Shown piece after piece: positions 1 through 7,904 of a DNA stretch of 64,000 bases. The notes beneath the pieces were generated by a model. That model saw nothing but the letters and a program-made list of their open reading frames with translations. It had not been told where the DNA came from and ran no database searches. Made by a program: the position numbers and the translations under genes. How positions within the stretch are numbered: the stretch's first letter is position 1; each line of letters starts with the position of its first letter. The DNA is taken from NCBI RefSeq assembly GCF_010820555.1, contig NZ_JAAIKD010000002.1, forward strand, positions 516,470-580,469, in the 5' to 3' direction. Source of the stretch: Psychroflexus aurantiacus. GTDB lineage: Bacteria; Bacteroidota; Bacteroidia; Flavobacteriales; Flavobacteriaceae.

Positions 1-1623
1 GAAGAAATCAAAAAACCGGAAGAGGAAAAGGCCGGGGATGATAAAGACAAAAAGAAAGAAGAGATTCTTGTAAACATTGATTTCGAGAATATTCAAAACA
101 GAGTAGTGGCCCTGGACTTACCGGTACGTAATTATCAGTTCATCAGAAGTGCGAAAGAACAGCAGCTGTTTATCGCCGAAGCCGTTCCCAATCAAAGCGG
201 TTTAAAGGTGCACAGCTATGATGTCAAAAAGGAAGAGGCAGAAGATTTTGAAGCGGGTGTAAGTCAGATGGTACTCTCCAAAAATGGGGATTATACGCTG
301 TTTCGAAAAAGAGATTCCTGGACCATTACCGACACAAAAGGTAAAGCAAAGCCCGAAGATAACTTATCGGTGTCTGCCAAAATGCATGTCGTACCTCAGG
401 CTGAATACGCTCAGATTTTCAAGGAGGCCTGGCGTTTTATGCGTGATTTTCTATATGTGGATAATGTACATGGTGCGCCATGGGATAAGATTTACAGCTG
501 GTATCAGCCCTGGGTAAAACACGTGAATCACAGGACAGATTTGAATTATCTGGTGGATATCATAAGTGGTGAAGTGGCCATTGGTCATTCATATGTATCT
601 GGTGGAGATATGCCGGATGTGCAACGCGTTCCCGTCGGTTTGCTGGGTGCTGATTTCGAAATTGAAAACGGCTTTTATAAAATCAGTAAAATTTATAACG
701 GCGAACACTGGAATCCTGATTTAGAAGTCCCTTTGGGTTTAACAGGACAAAAGGTTAAAGCGGGTGATTATATTTTAGAAGTAAATGGCAGTGCTATTTC
801 TGCAATGGATAATATTTATGAGCACTTCGCCCAGACGGCCGGCAGAACGGTTTCGGTACTGGTGAATAGCGCCCCCTCAAAATCCGGAGCAGAACGAGTC
901 TATGTGAAGCCTGTAAGGAGCGAAAATGGCCTTCGCTATATAGACTGGGTAGAAAGCAACAGAAGAAAGGTAGATGAGCTGTCTAAGGGTAAGCTGGCTT
1001 ATGTGTATATCCCCAATACGAGTAATCCCGGTTTTACAAGCTTTAATCGGTACTACTTTGCGCAGCAAGATAAAAAAGGAGTGGTTCTGGATGAAAGAAA
1101 CAACGGCGGAGGTTCAGCAGCCGATTATATGATTGATATTTTGACCCGTGAACCTATGGGGTATTTCAACTCTAAAGTTGGAGATCATCGTCCATGGACA
1201 ACACCTATTGCCGGCATATGGGGTCCAAAAGTGATGATCATCAATGAACGAGCAGGTTCCGGCGGGGATTTACTGCCTTATATGTTCAGGAAAAAAGACA
1301 TTGGTCCCTTAATTGGAACCCGGACCTGGGGTGGTTTAGTCGGAACCTGGGATACACCTCGCTTTATAGATGGAGGAAGAATGGTGGCTCCCCGGGGTGG
1401 TTTTTATGACACAGAAGGCGAGTGGGCCGTGGAAGGTGTTGGCGTAGCTCCGGATATCGAAGTCATAGATGCTCCAAAATATGCATTGAAAGGCATAGAT
1501 ATACAGTTGCAAAAAGCTGTAGAGGAGGCCTTAAGGCTTTTAGAAACCGAAGAATTTGAATTGCAGCCTGAACCGGAAGCTCCGGTAAGATGGAAGCGCC
1601 CTGAAGGTTACGATAAGGATTAA
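1..1623 (+). CDS. Tricorn-type S41 protease, C-terminal part (5' end outside window)
   Basis: The reading frame is open from base 1, so this is the last 540 residues of a longer protein. It starts in a charged Glu/Lys-rich linker, continues with the end of a beta-propeller region (VVALDLPVRNY), then a helical C1 domain, a PDZ domain (around QKVKAGDYILEVNG) and the C2 peptidase domain. Residues that match the tricorn catalytic set are His196 (GHSYV), Ser420 (AGSGGD) and Glu478 (VEGVGV), numbered from the window edge. Tricorn enzymes trim peptides released by larger proteases; flavobacterial forms are usually about 1,070-1,090 residues, so roughly half is missing. The gene ends at a strong hairpin shared with the convergent acetyltransferase. 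The family assignment is firm; export and natural substrate cannot be judged without the N-terminus. Confidence 0.9.
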   Translation, partial: EEIKKPEEEKAGDDKDKKKEEILVNIDFENIQNRVVALDLPVRNYQFIRSAKEQQLFIAEAVPNQSGLKVHSYDVKKEEAEDFEAGVSQMVLSKNGDYTLFRKRDSWTITDTKGKAKPEDNLSVSAKMHVVPQAEYAQIFKEAWRFMRDFLYVDNVHGAPWDKIYSWYQPWVKHVNHRTDLNYLVDIISGEVAIGHSYVSGGDMPDVQRVPVGLLGADFEIENGFYKISKIYNGEHWNPDLEVPLGLTGQKVKAGDYILEVNGSAISAMDNIYEHFAQTAGRTVSVLVNSAPSKSGAERVYVKPVRSENGLRYIDWVESNRRKVDELSKGKLAYVYIPNTSNPGFTSFNRYYFAQQDKKGVVLDERNNGGGSAADYMIDILTREPMGYFNSKVGDHRPWTTPIAGIWGPKVMIINERAGSGGDLLPYMFRKKDIGPLIGTRTWGGLVGTWDTPRFIDGGRMVAPRGGFYDTEGEWAVEGVGVAPDIEVIDAPKYALKGIDIQLQKAVEEALRLLETEEFELQPEPEAPVRWKRPEGYDKD

Positions 1624-1644
1624 GGAAAAAAATGAATTGAACAG

Positions 1645-1690
1645 AAAACGAATCGTGGAAGAGAACACTCTTTTGCGATTCGTTTTTTTT
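1645..1690. terminator. Bidirectional terminator between tricorn protease and GNAT genes
   Basis: An 11-bp perfect stem (arms 1645-1655 and 1676-1686) is followed by a run of T on the plus strand and preceded by a run of A, so it can serve both convergent genes. The 20-base loop contains a second small stem, AAGAG/CTCTT. Confidence 0.8.
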
Positions 1691-1692
1691 AT

Positions 1693-2211
1693 CTAAATCA
1701 TTTTCAACATCACATAATTGGGGTTGGAATGCTGCTCGCTGATTTTAAAATCATGCTGACCTATCATTTTGAAATTGCTTTTCTGATAAAACCGGAGTCC
1801 CTTTTCATTTTCGGTCCAGACGAAAAGCCATAAGGCTTTTTGGTCATGGAATTTCGCAAGCTCCAGATTATGCTTTAGAAGTTCTTCACCAAGTCCAAGG
1901 CCATAGAAGTCCTTCAGAAGATAAAGCCTTTCAAATTTGGCGGCAGGTGAGAGTTCAGTAGCGGGATGAGATTCGTTCAAAATCAATTTCGAATAGCCGG
2001 CAAGTTGATTTTCCACATAAATTTTGCTAAAAAAAATGCGAGGATTTAACAAGTCTTCAGACAGGCTCCGGGTGGTGAAATGGGTTTGTATATACTTCTG
2101 AATATCTGCAGGCTCAGCACTGTGTCCGTGAGATTCTACAAAGGTCTTCACACTTAAGTCTGCCAGGGTTTCTACTTCAGATGAGTTAAAGGCCTTGATG
2201 AGGATTGACAT
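1693..2211 (-). CDS. GNAT family N-acetyltransferase
   Basis: A 172-residue single-domain protein with the GNAT fold pattern: an N-terminal strand (MSILIKAFNSSE), a central strand LYLLKDFYGLGLGEELL that matches acetyl-CoA-binding motif A, and the late motif NEKGLRFYQKSNFKMIG typical of the C-terminal helix. These proteins transfer an acetyl group from acetyl-CoA to an amine; the acceptor cannot be told from sequence. It is a monocistronic gene converging on the tricorn protease. The ATG at 2211 is preceded by an AT-rich region that also holds the divergent promoter of the next gene. Confidence 0.85.
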   Translation of the reverse strand: MSILIKAFNSSEVETLADLSVKTFVESHGHSAEPADIQKYIQTHFTTRSLSEDLLNPRIFFSKIYVENQLAGYSKLILNESHPATELSPAAKFERLYLLKDFYGLGLGEELLKHNLELAKFHDQKALWLFVWTENEKGLRFYQKSNFKMIGQHDFKISEQHSNPNYVMLKMI

Positions 2212-2273
2212 CTTTTAATTTTTCTGCAAATAAAAGCAATAGCATCAAGATATCTTTATAAACAAAGTTGAAT

Positions 2274-2281
2274 TATCTTTG
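2274..2281 (+). promoter_or_regulatory. Candidate -7 element for the MBL-fold gene
   Basis: TATCTTTG matches the Bacteroidota -7 consensus TAnnTTTG. No convincing -33 TTG is seen at the usual spacing. It overlaps a possible TTG start at 2279, which argues that translation begins downstream at the ATG at 2315. Confidence 0.45.
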
Positions 2282-2314
2282 AACATAAAGCAAATTCCAA
2301 ACAAAATCAGTATA

Positions 2315-3079
2315 ATGACCTATCATCACCTCAGAAATGCAACTGCAGTCCTTGAAACCACAACCGATTTTATTTTGGTAGATCCCATGCTTGGCGAGGT
2401 GGGAACGATCGAGGCGTTTACCAAAGAGCGTTTTCCGCCAAAACGAAATCCACTGGTAAAGCTTCCGGATCATACCGATGCTCTATTGAATAAGGTGACT
2501 CATGTGCTCATCAGTCACCAGCATGCAGACCATCTGGATGAGGCAGGAATTGCTTTTTTAAAAGAAAATAACCTCCCGGTCACCTGTAGTGTTTTGGATG
2601 CCGAAAAGTTGCAAGAAAAAGGGCTGCGGGTGGTCCTGGAACTGGATTACAGCACGCCCCGGGACTTTTTGGGTGGAACGATTGAGGGAATTCCTGCCCG
2701 CCACGGGTATGGCAAAGTAGCGGAGTTGATGGGGAATGTGATGGGGTTCTATATTCAAATGCCGAATGAGCCAGACTTATACTTAGCCTCAGATACTATT
2801 TTGACGGATGAGGTGGCCAGAGTTCTGGTGGATTATCAACCTGATATTTCAGTCATTCCCTGCGGTTCTGCTCAACTGGATGCCTACGAACCCATTCTGA
2901 TGACAGAAGACGATATCGTCAGATTTACCAACCTGAATTTTGGAACAACGATTTGTAATCATCTGGAAGCCCTGAATCACTGTCCGACCAAGAGAGAAGA
3001 CTTGACGTCAAAATTTAAGGAACAAAAACTTAGTCACAAGGTGTGGATTCCGGAAGATGGAGAATCGAAGCTATTTTAA
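2315..3079 (+). CDS. Metallo-beta-lactamase fold hydrolase
   Basis: A protein of about 254 residues with the metal-binding signature HxHxDH (SHQHADH), a later His in ARHGYG and an Asp in LASDTIL, as expected for a two-metal MBL-fold hydrolase of the UlaG-like/L-ascorbate-lactonase-related type. The start is placed at ATG 2315 (MTYHHLRNATAVLETT) rather than the TTG at 2279, because a promoter-like -7 element covers the TTG. There is no signal peptide, so it should be cytoplasmic. The 3' end lies 28 bases before the next gene, which suggests co-transcription. The substrate is unknown. Confidence 0.85.
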   Translation: MTYHHLRNATAVLETTTDFILVDPMLGEVGTIEAFTKERFPPKRNPLVKLPDHTDALLNKVTHVLISHQHADHLDEAGIAFLKENNLPVTCSVLDAEKLQEKGLRVVLELDYSTPRDFLGGTIEGIPARHGYGKVAELMGNVMGFYIQMPNEPDLYLASDTILTDEVARVLVDYQPDISVIPCGSAQLDAYEPILMTEDDIVRFTNLNFGTTICNHLEALNHCPTKREDLTSKFKEQKLSHKVWIPEDGESKLF

Positions 3080-3107
3080 TTCATTACAAACCCAATTAAA
3101 CAGACCT

Positions 3108-4475
3108 ATGAAAGTAATTTACATCTCCCTGCTTATTGTTTTATGTTCAATTTCAAGCCATGCTCAGGACATCTCTGGGGACTGGACCGGCGAATTGAAA
3201 TTTGAAGGCTACACACTGGACCTTAATTTCAAAATCTATAAAAAGGAAGGTGATTATGCATCCTTATTAAGCGTTCCCGCACAATCCCTCAATGATTATA
3301 AATCTACCTCTACGTCTTTAACGGATTCAATAGTAAGGATCGAACTACAGCCTTTAGGAATAAAATACCAGGGGACCTGGTCTGCAAAAGATACCATAGT
3401 CGGGGAGTTTTTTCAAAATGGAATGCTTCTAAAGCTGAATTTAATCCGAGGTCAGTCCCAATTGAACAGACCCCAGGAGCCTCAGCCCCCGTTTGCGTAT
3501 GAGGTGGAAGAGGTTGTCTTTAGAAATGAAGCCGACAGCATCAATCTCTCCGGAACGCTAACCTTGCCAAAAACAGGAGGGCCATTTCCTGTGGTCATCC
3601 TGATCAGTGGAAGCGGGCCGCAGGATAGAAACAGCACTATCATGGGGCATAAGCCGTTTTTGCTTTTGGCTGATGAACTCACGCAAAGCGGTGTAGGGGT
3701 TTTAAGATTTGATGAGCGGGGAGTTGGACAGTCTGAAGGGGATTTTAAACAAGCCAGTTTGGACGATTTCGTGAAAGATGTAACCTATGCTTTCGATTTT
3801 CTTAAGAACCGGCCTGAGATTGATTCAAGTCAAATTGGGCTCCTGGGACATAGCATAGGCGGTATAATTGCACCGCGGGTGGCTATAGAGAAAAATGTCT
3901 CTTTTTTGATTTTACTGGCTTCACCGGGCATAAGAGGTGATGAACTGATGCTAAAACAAAGAGCCGACTTTCTTAAATTAAGGGGTATTGATGAGGCTCA
4001 GATTGAAGAGTCCAATGCCATCTTTAAGGCGACTTATGAATTTATAAATACGACCTCCGCCGTAGGAAAACCACTGAAAACAGAAATCATGCGTTTTCTG
4101 GCCACGCAGTACGCCGAGGAATTGATGGATAAACAAAGGGCCGTTCTGGTAGATCAGATAAGCAGCAACGAATTTATCGGTTTGTTGAGGAACCGCCCTG
4201 CTCAATATCTGGAGAAAGTGGATTGTCCGGTGCTTGCGATCGGAGGAAGTAAAGACTTTCAGGTGTCTTCAACAGAAAACCTGGAAGCCATTCAGCTTAA
4301 GGTTTCTCAAGGTGGTAATACCCGGGTGGAAACCCGTGAGTTTGAAGGACTGAATCATCTTTTGCAGGAAAGCGACACGGGAGATGTTAGTGAATATGCA
4401 GCGCTTGAGCAGACCATGTCGCCAAGGGTTCTCGATTATATAAAAACCTGGCTTACTAAAACTTTAGATAAATAA
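3108..4475 (+). CDS. Exported alpha/beta hydrolase
   Basis: About 455 residues. The N-terminus from ATG 3108 is a clean signal peptide (MKVIYISLLIVLCSISSHAQ); an upstream ATG at 3057 would bury it and overlap the previous gene. An N-terminal beta-rich accessory domain (about residues 20-125, DISGDWTGELKFEG) precedes an alpha/beta-hydrolase domain with an oxyanion region (ILISGSGPQDR) and the nucleophile elbow GHSIGG; the catalytic His is probably in FEGLNHLLQ and the Asp in IGGSKDFQV. This architecture is common in Bacteroidota and is annotated as alpha/beta hydrolase or S9-like; an esterase role in the periplasm is likely. It sits between the MBL-fold gene and another exported protein. Confidence 0.88.
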   Translation: MKVIYISLLIVLCSISSHAQDISGDWTGELKFEGYTLDLNFKIYKKEGDYASLLSVPAQSLNDYKSTSTSLTDSIVRIELQPLGIKYQGTWSAKDTIVGEFFQNGMLLKLNLIRGQSQLNRPQEPQPPFAYEVEEVVFRNEADSINLSGTLTLPKTGGPFPVVILISGSGPQDRNSTIMGHKPFLLLADELTQSGVGVLRFDERGVGQSEGDFKQASLDDFVKDVTYAFDFLKNRPEIDSSQIGLLGHSIGGIIAPRVAIEKNVSFLILLASPGIRGDELMLKQRADFLKLRGIDEAQIEESNAIFKATYEFINTTSAVGKPLKTEIMRFLATQYAEELMDKQRAVLVDQISSNEFIGLLRNRPAQYLEKVDCPVLAIGGSKDFQVSSTENLEAIQLKVSQGGNTRVETREFEGLNHLLQESDTGDVSEYAALEQTMSPRVLDYIKTWLTKTLDK

Positions 4476-4491
4476 CCTAAAAATTAAACCG

Positions 4492-5241
4492 ATGAAAAAC
4501 CTGTGTTTTACGATCATATTGCTGTGTTTCGTTAGCTTTCTTTCTGCTCAGTCTCTGGAAGGTTCCTGGCAGCTGACACATCTGAACGGAGATGAGGTTG
4601 CCGACAGAGAAGTTATTAAGATAATTGTGGATGGATACTTTGCCTTAGGCTCAAAGCGAATGGAGGATGATAGCTTTCTCGGCGCAGCGGGCGGTGCCTA
4701 TAAAGTAATAGAGGATAGGCTTATCGAAAAGAGAGATTTTGATACCTATGATGAAAGCAAAATCAATGAGGAGAGGCACTATGACTTGACATGGGTAGGT
4801 GAGGACAAAATTCAAATTTCAGATCATGCGCATACTAAGATTTGGGAAAGACGCTCTTCAGCAACCGACGAATTATCAGGTAACTGGCTCATTACAGGCC
4901 GTGAGCGCAACGGGGAAATGAAGACCATGACTCCTGGTGACAGGCGCACTCTCAAAATTTTACATGGAGAGCGTTTTCAATGGGTAGCCTTTAATTCTGC
5001 AAGCAAAACCTTCATGGCTTCAGGAGGTGGCAGCTATACTGCCCAGGACGGAGTCTATACGGAACACCTCACTTTTTTTTCAAAGGATAGAGACCGGGTA
5101 GGAGCAAATCTTGATTTCAACTTTGAAGTCATCGACGGCAAGTGGCATCATCAGGGAGAAAGTTCTAAAGGCGAGTCCATTTATGAACTCTGGTCTCCTT
5201 ATGCTGAAGCTTATCCTACTGATTTTATAAGACAGAATTAA
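4492..5241 (+). CDS. Exported protein with two lipocalin-like repeats
   Basis: 249 residues with a signal peptide (MKNLCFTIILLCFVSFLSAQ). The mature part is an internal duplication: repeat 1 begins LEGSWQLTHLNGDE and ends KIWERR (about 22-122), and repeat 2 begins LSGNWLITGRERNGE and ends SIYELW (about 127-235). Both carry a G-GG-Y core (GAAGGAYKV, MASGGGSYTA), the pattern of the small lipocalin-like or THAP4-like beta-barrels of Bacteroidota. The gene starts 16 bases after the hydrolase, so the two are probably one transcript. Function is unknown; ligand binding in the periplasm is only a guess. Confidence 0.65.
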   Translation: MKNLCFTIILLCFVSFLSAQSLEGSWQLTHLNGDEVADREVIKIIVDGYFALGSKRMEDDSFLGAAGGAYKVIEDRLIEKRDFDTYDESKINEERHYDLTWVGEDKIQISDHAHTKIWERRSSATDELSGNWLITGRERNGEMKTMTPGDRRTLKILHGERFQWVAFNSASKTFMASGGGSYTAQDGVYTEHLTFFSKDRDRVGANLDFNFEVIDGKWHHQGESSKGESIYELWSPYAEAYPTDFIRQN

Positions 5242-5296
5242 TGAGTTATAAACCTATTGTTACACATTTCAATATCACAATTCTTTGTTGTCGTCT

Positions 5297-5327
5297 TTTG
5301 CTGTCTTTTCATTTCTATTTACATTTG
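5297..5327 (+). promoter_or_regulatory. Promoter of the first PAS-DHp gene
   Basis: TTTG at 5297-5300, a 19-base spacer, then TACATTTG at 5320-5327. This is a full match to the Bacteroidota primary-sigma consensus (TTTG / TAnnTTTG). The predicted leader before the ATG at 5370 is about 35 bases. Confidence 0.7.
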
Positions 5328-5369
5328 TTTACTGATGATTGAATGCTCTCTTCAGTTAAATACATATAA

Positions 5370-6401
5370 ATGCAAAATGATATTCTTATCAACATCATCC
5401 CTCAATCGCTTAAAAATTCTAAACTTTATGATGTTGTTGTAACGGATTTAAACGGCAATTATATTTTTGTGAATACTTCGTTTCAAACCCGGTTTTCATT
5501 TATTGCGGATGATTTTATTGGTAAGCATTCCACTATAACCATGCACCCGGAGGAACACCTGAAAACTGAAGAAATAGTCATTAAATGTCTTTCCCATCCG
5601 CAGCATTGTTTCCCTGTTGAACTCAGAAAACCCATTGAAAATGAAAAAGGATACAACTGGACGCAGTGGGAGTTTTCAGCTATGCTGAACGAAAATCAAC
5701 AGCCTGTCGGTATTCTATGCGTTGGTTTCGATATTACCGGACCCGGGCATAATAATCTGAAACTTAAGGAATTTCAAACGAAGCTGACCAAAACCATAGA
5801 GTCTATTCCTCACCCCATGCTTATTTTGGATGCAGAACGGAACATCAATTTTATAAATACCGAATTTGAGGCGGTCTTTGGATATTCAATTAGTGAGATC
5901 GTCGGTAAAAAATTAGATATGTTGTTCCCCAAAGCTCTTGAAGAAAAATATAAAAGACTAATCGATACTTACATCACCGAAAATCCTAAAAAATTAAGGG
6001 TGAATCACTTTCGTAATTTTCAAAACAAAAACAAAGAAAATATAACGGTAGGGGTTAGTTTAAACAGTTTTGTGGACGATGATAAGCTGAATATCATTAT
6101 GATCATTGAAGATTTGACAATGGCTAAACTAAATCAGGACATCATTATCAATCAAAACAATGCATTTAGGCACATCGCCTGGAAACATTCGCATGAGTTG
6201 AGAAAACCGGTAGCTAATATTTTAGGGCTTTCCAACCTGCTGGACCTTAAAAATATTGAAAGCGATACCAATTATAAAACCATTTCTTACTTAAAAGAGG
6301 CGGCCAGCGAACTTGATCTTATCACTCAGAGCATCGTGAAAGAAGCCAGTGAAAATGAACACGAGGTTAAATTCGAAAAAAACAAACGAAATTTGTTTTA
6401 A
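5370..6401 (+). CDS. PAS-PAS-DHp protein without kinase ATPase domain (copy 1)
   Basis: 343 residues. PAS domain 1 spans about 15-125 (VVVTDLNGNYIFVN; ILCVGFDIT), PAS domain 2 about 135-255 (PMLILDAERNINFIN; IIMIIEDLT), then a helical segment with a histidine-kinase H-box, HSHELRKPVANILG, with candidate phosphoacceptor His275. After about 50 more helical residues the protein ends in a basic tail (KNKRNLF); there is no N, G1, F or G2 box, so no catalytic ATPase domain. No signal peptide or membrane segment is seen, so it is a cytoplasmic sensor-like protein. A close paralogue follows at 6778. It could be a phosphotransfer partner phosphorylated by another kinase, or a dimerising sensor; this is inference. 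Confidence 0.8.
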   Translation: MQNDILINIIPQSLKNSKLYDVVVTDLNGNYIFVNTSFQTRFSFIADDFIGKHSTITMHPEEHLKTEEIVIKCLSHPQHCFPVELRKPIENEKGYNWTQWEFSAMLNENQQPVGILCVGFDITGPGHNNLKLKEFQTKLTKTIESIPHPMLILDAERNINFINTEFEAVFGYSISEIVGKKLDMLFPKALEEKYKRLIDTYITENPKKLRVNHFRNFQNKNKENITVGVSLNSFVDDDKLNIIMIIEDLTMAKLNQDIIINQNNAFRHIAWKHSHELRKPVANILGLSNLLDLKNIESDTNYKTISYLKEAASELDLITQSIVKEASENEHEVKFEKNKRNLF

Positions 6402-6710
6402 ATCGAATAGGTTTGATCGTACACATGAAAACGTATAAGGTTTAGTCTTTATTCAGTTTTGCAAGCGTTTTTAAGCTATGGAGCTTTTTACATCAAATTT
6501 AATGGAATTAATATTTGATTCATTTAAAGAAACTTTTTAAAGACATATTCAGCTAAAATTTTTTTATTTCTGAAATTTAGTACTCTCTATTTCAGAGCTT
6601 GATTCTGTTGCTTTTCTGAGCAAGAAACAGGCTGTTTTAATTCTAAATATTCCTTTTGTTTTTTTGATTAAACATTCTTATACTACAATAAGTATTTCTT
6701 ACACATTTAA
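6402..6710 (+). other. Gene-free AT-rich spacer between the two PAS-DHp genes
   Basis: The spacer is about 310 bases long and very AT-rich. It holds a weak 7-bp inverted repeat (CTGAAAT/ATTTCAG near 6570-6596) without a clear T-tract. I see no RNA gene or small coding region that I would support. Confidence 0.5.
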
Positions 6711-6739
6711 TTTGATTTCGTTTTTATTTTTTAAGTTTG
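6711..6739 (+). promoter_or_regulatory. Promoter of the second PAS-DHp gene
   Basis: TTTG at 6711-6714, a 17-base spacer, then TAAGTTTG at 6732-6739, matching TTTG / TAnnTTTG. It shows that the second copy has its own promoter and that the long upstream open frame starting at 6664 is not its true start. Confidence 0.65.
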
Positions 6740-6777
6740 CCTCACTTTTGGTGAGCGATCACTTTAAATGGATGTCA

Positions 6778-7806
6778 ATGCAAAATGGATTTCTCACCGA
6801 TACCATACCACAATCTCTTAAAAATTCTAAACTTTATGATGTTGTAGTAATAGATTTAGCCGGCAATTATATTTTTGTAAATGAGACGTTTAAAAATCGT
6901 TTTTCATTTATTACAGATGATTTTATCGGAAAACATTCTTTCATTACCACCCATCCTGATGAGTACCATAAAATTGAGGACATCGTCTTAAAGTGTCTTT
7001 CCCATCCTCAGCATTGTTTTCCAGTTGAAATCAGAAAACATATTGAAAATGAAGAAGGATATAACTGGACGCAATGGGAGTTTTCAGCTTTGCTGGATAA
7101 AAATCAACAACCTGCCGGTATTTTATGCGTTGGCTTCGATATTACCAGACCAGAGCATAATAATATGAAACTTAAAGAATTTAAAACACAGCTAACCAAA
7201 ACGATTGAGTCTATTCCTCACCCTTTGCTTATTTTGGATGATAAACAAACCATTAGTTATGCCAATGCTGAGTTTGAGCTTGTCTTTGGTTTTTCAGTAA
7301 ATGACATTTTAGGTGAAAAATTAGATCTCCTCTTTCCTGAAAAATACAAATTACAGTATTCAAAACTTTTCGATAATTACATCAATGATGAACCTAAAAA
7401 ATTAAGACTAAATAACTACCGGAATTTTAGAACCCATAACAATGAAACCCTAACCGTGGGTATTAGTTTAAATAGTTTTAAGGATGATGATAAGCTGAAT
7501 ATCATTATGATCATTGAAGACTTGACCCTAGCCAAGCAAAACCAAGATATCATTATCAATCAAAACAATGCTTTTAGGGAAATCGCCTGGAAACATTCTC
7601 ATGAGTTGAGAAAACCGGTCGCTAATATTTTAGGCCTTTCTAACTTATTGGAACTTGAAAATATTCAGAGCGAAACCAATTATAAAACCATTTCTTATTT
7701 AAAAGATGCTGCCAACGATCTTGACCTTATCACACAGAGTATTGTTAAGGAAGCCAGTGAAAATGAGCATATAAAATTCAAAAAACACAAGCGAAATTTG
7801 TTTTAA
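6778..7806 (+). CDS. PAS-PAS-DHp protein without kinase ATPase domain (copy 2)
   Basis: 342 residues from ATG 6778 (MQNGFLTDTIPQ), which aligns with the start of copy 1 and lies downstream of a matched promoter; ATG 6772 is the alternative. It is very similar to copy 1 along its whole length: two PAS domains, the H-box HSHELRKPVANILG with His275, and the same basic tail (KHKRNLF), again with no ATPase domain. Differences are scattered, with the first PAS sensor face and the linkers varying more than the H-box helix. This is what is expected if the output helix is under stronger constraint than ligand sensing. The pair arose by tandem duplication. Confidence 0.8.
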   Translation: MQNGFLTDTIPQSLKNSKLYDVVVIDLAGNYIFVNETFKNRFSFITDDFIGKHSFITTHPDEYHKIEDIVLKCLSHPQHCFPVEIRKHIENEEGYNWTQWEFSALLDKNQQPAGILCVGFDITRPEHNNMKLKEFKTQLTKTIESIPHPLLILDDKQTISYANAEFELVFGFSVNDILGEKLDLLFPEKYKLQYSKLFDNYINDEPKKLRLNNYRNFRTHNNETLTVGISLNSFKDDDKLNIIMIIEDLTLAKQNQDIIINQNNAFREIAWKHSHELRKPVANILGLSNLLELENIQSETNYKTISYLKDAANDLDLITQSIVKEASENEHIKFKKHKRNLF

Positions 7807-7850
7807 TGTGGGTCATTTTAATCTGAAGCAGACTTAAGTCAAATGCAAAA

Positions 7851-7889
7851 CAAAAAAAGCTATCTGCCTCAGGCGGATAGCTTTTTTTG
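7851..7889. terminator. Bidirectional terminator between PAS-DHp copy 2 and E1 gene
   Basis: A long stem, CAAAAAAAGCTATC pairing with GATAGCTTTTTTTG around a GCCTCAGGC apex, with A-tract and T-tract on the two sides. It serves both convergent genes. The apex resembles that of the hairpin at 41507-41540. Confidence 0.8.
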
Positions 7890-7904
7890 TTTTACTGACG
7901 ATTC

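Noticed and set aside
2279..2314. TTG start for the MBL-fold protein
   Set aside because: It overlaps the -7-like TATCTTTG, and the ATG at 2315 gives the expected N-terminus.
5257..5442. Small hydrophobic frame before PAS-DHp copy 1
   Set aside because: It covers the promoter and overlaps the PAS gene in another frame; it has no family look.
6664..6777. Extended N-terminus of the second PAS-DHp protein with a hydrophobic segment
   Set aside because: A full promoter match lies inside this stretch (6711-6739), and the first copy starts at the homologous Met, so the extension is untranslated.
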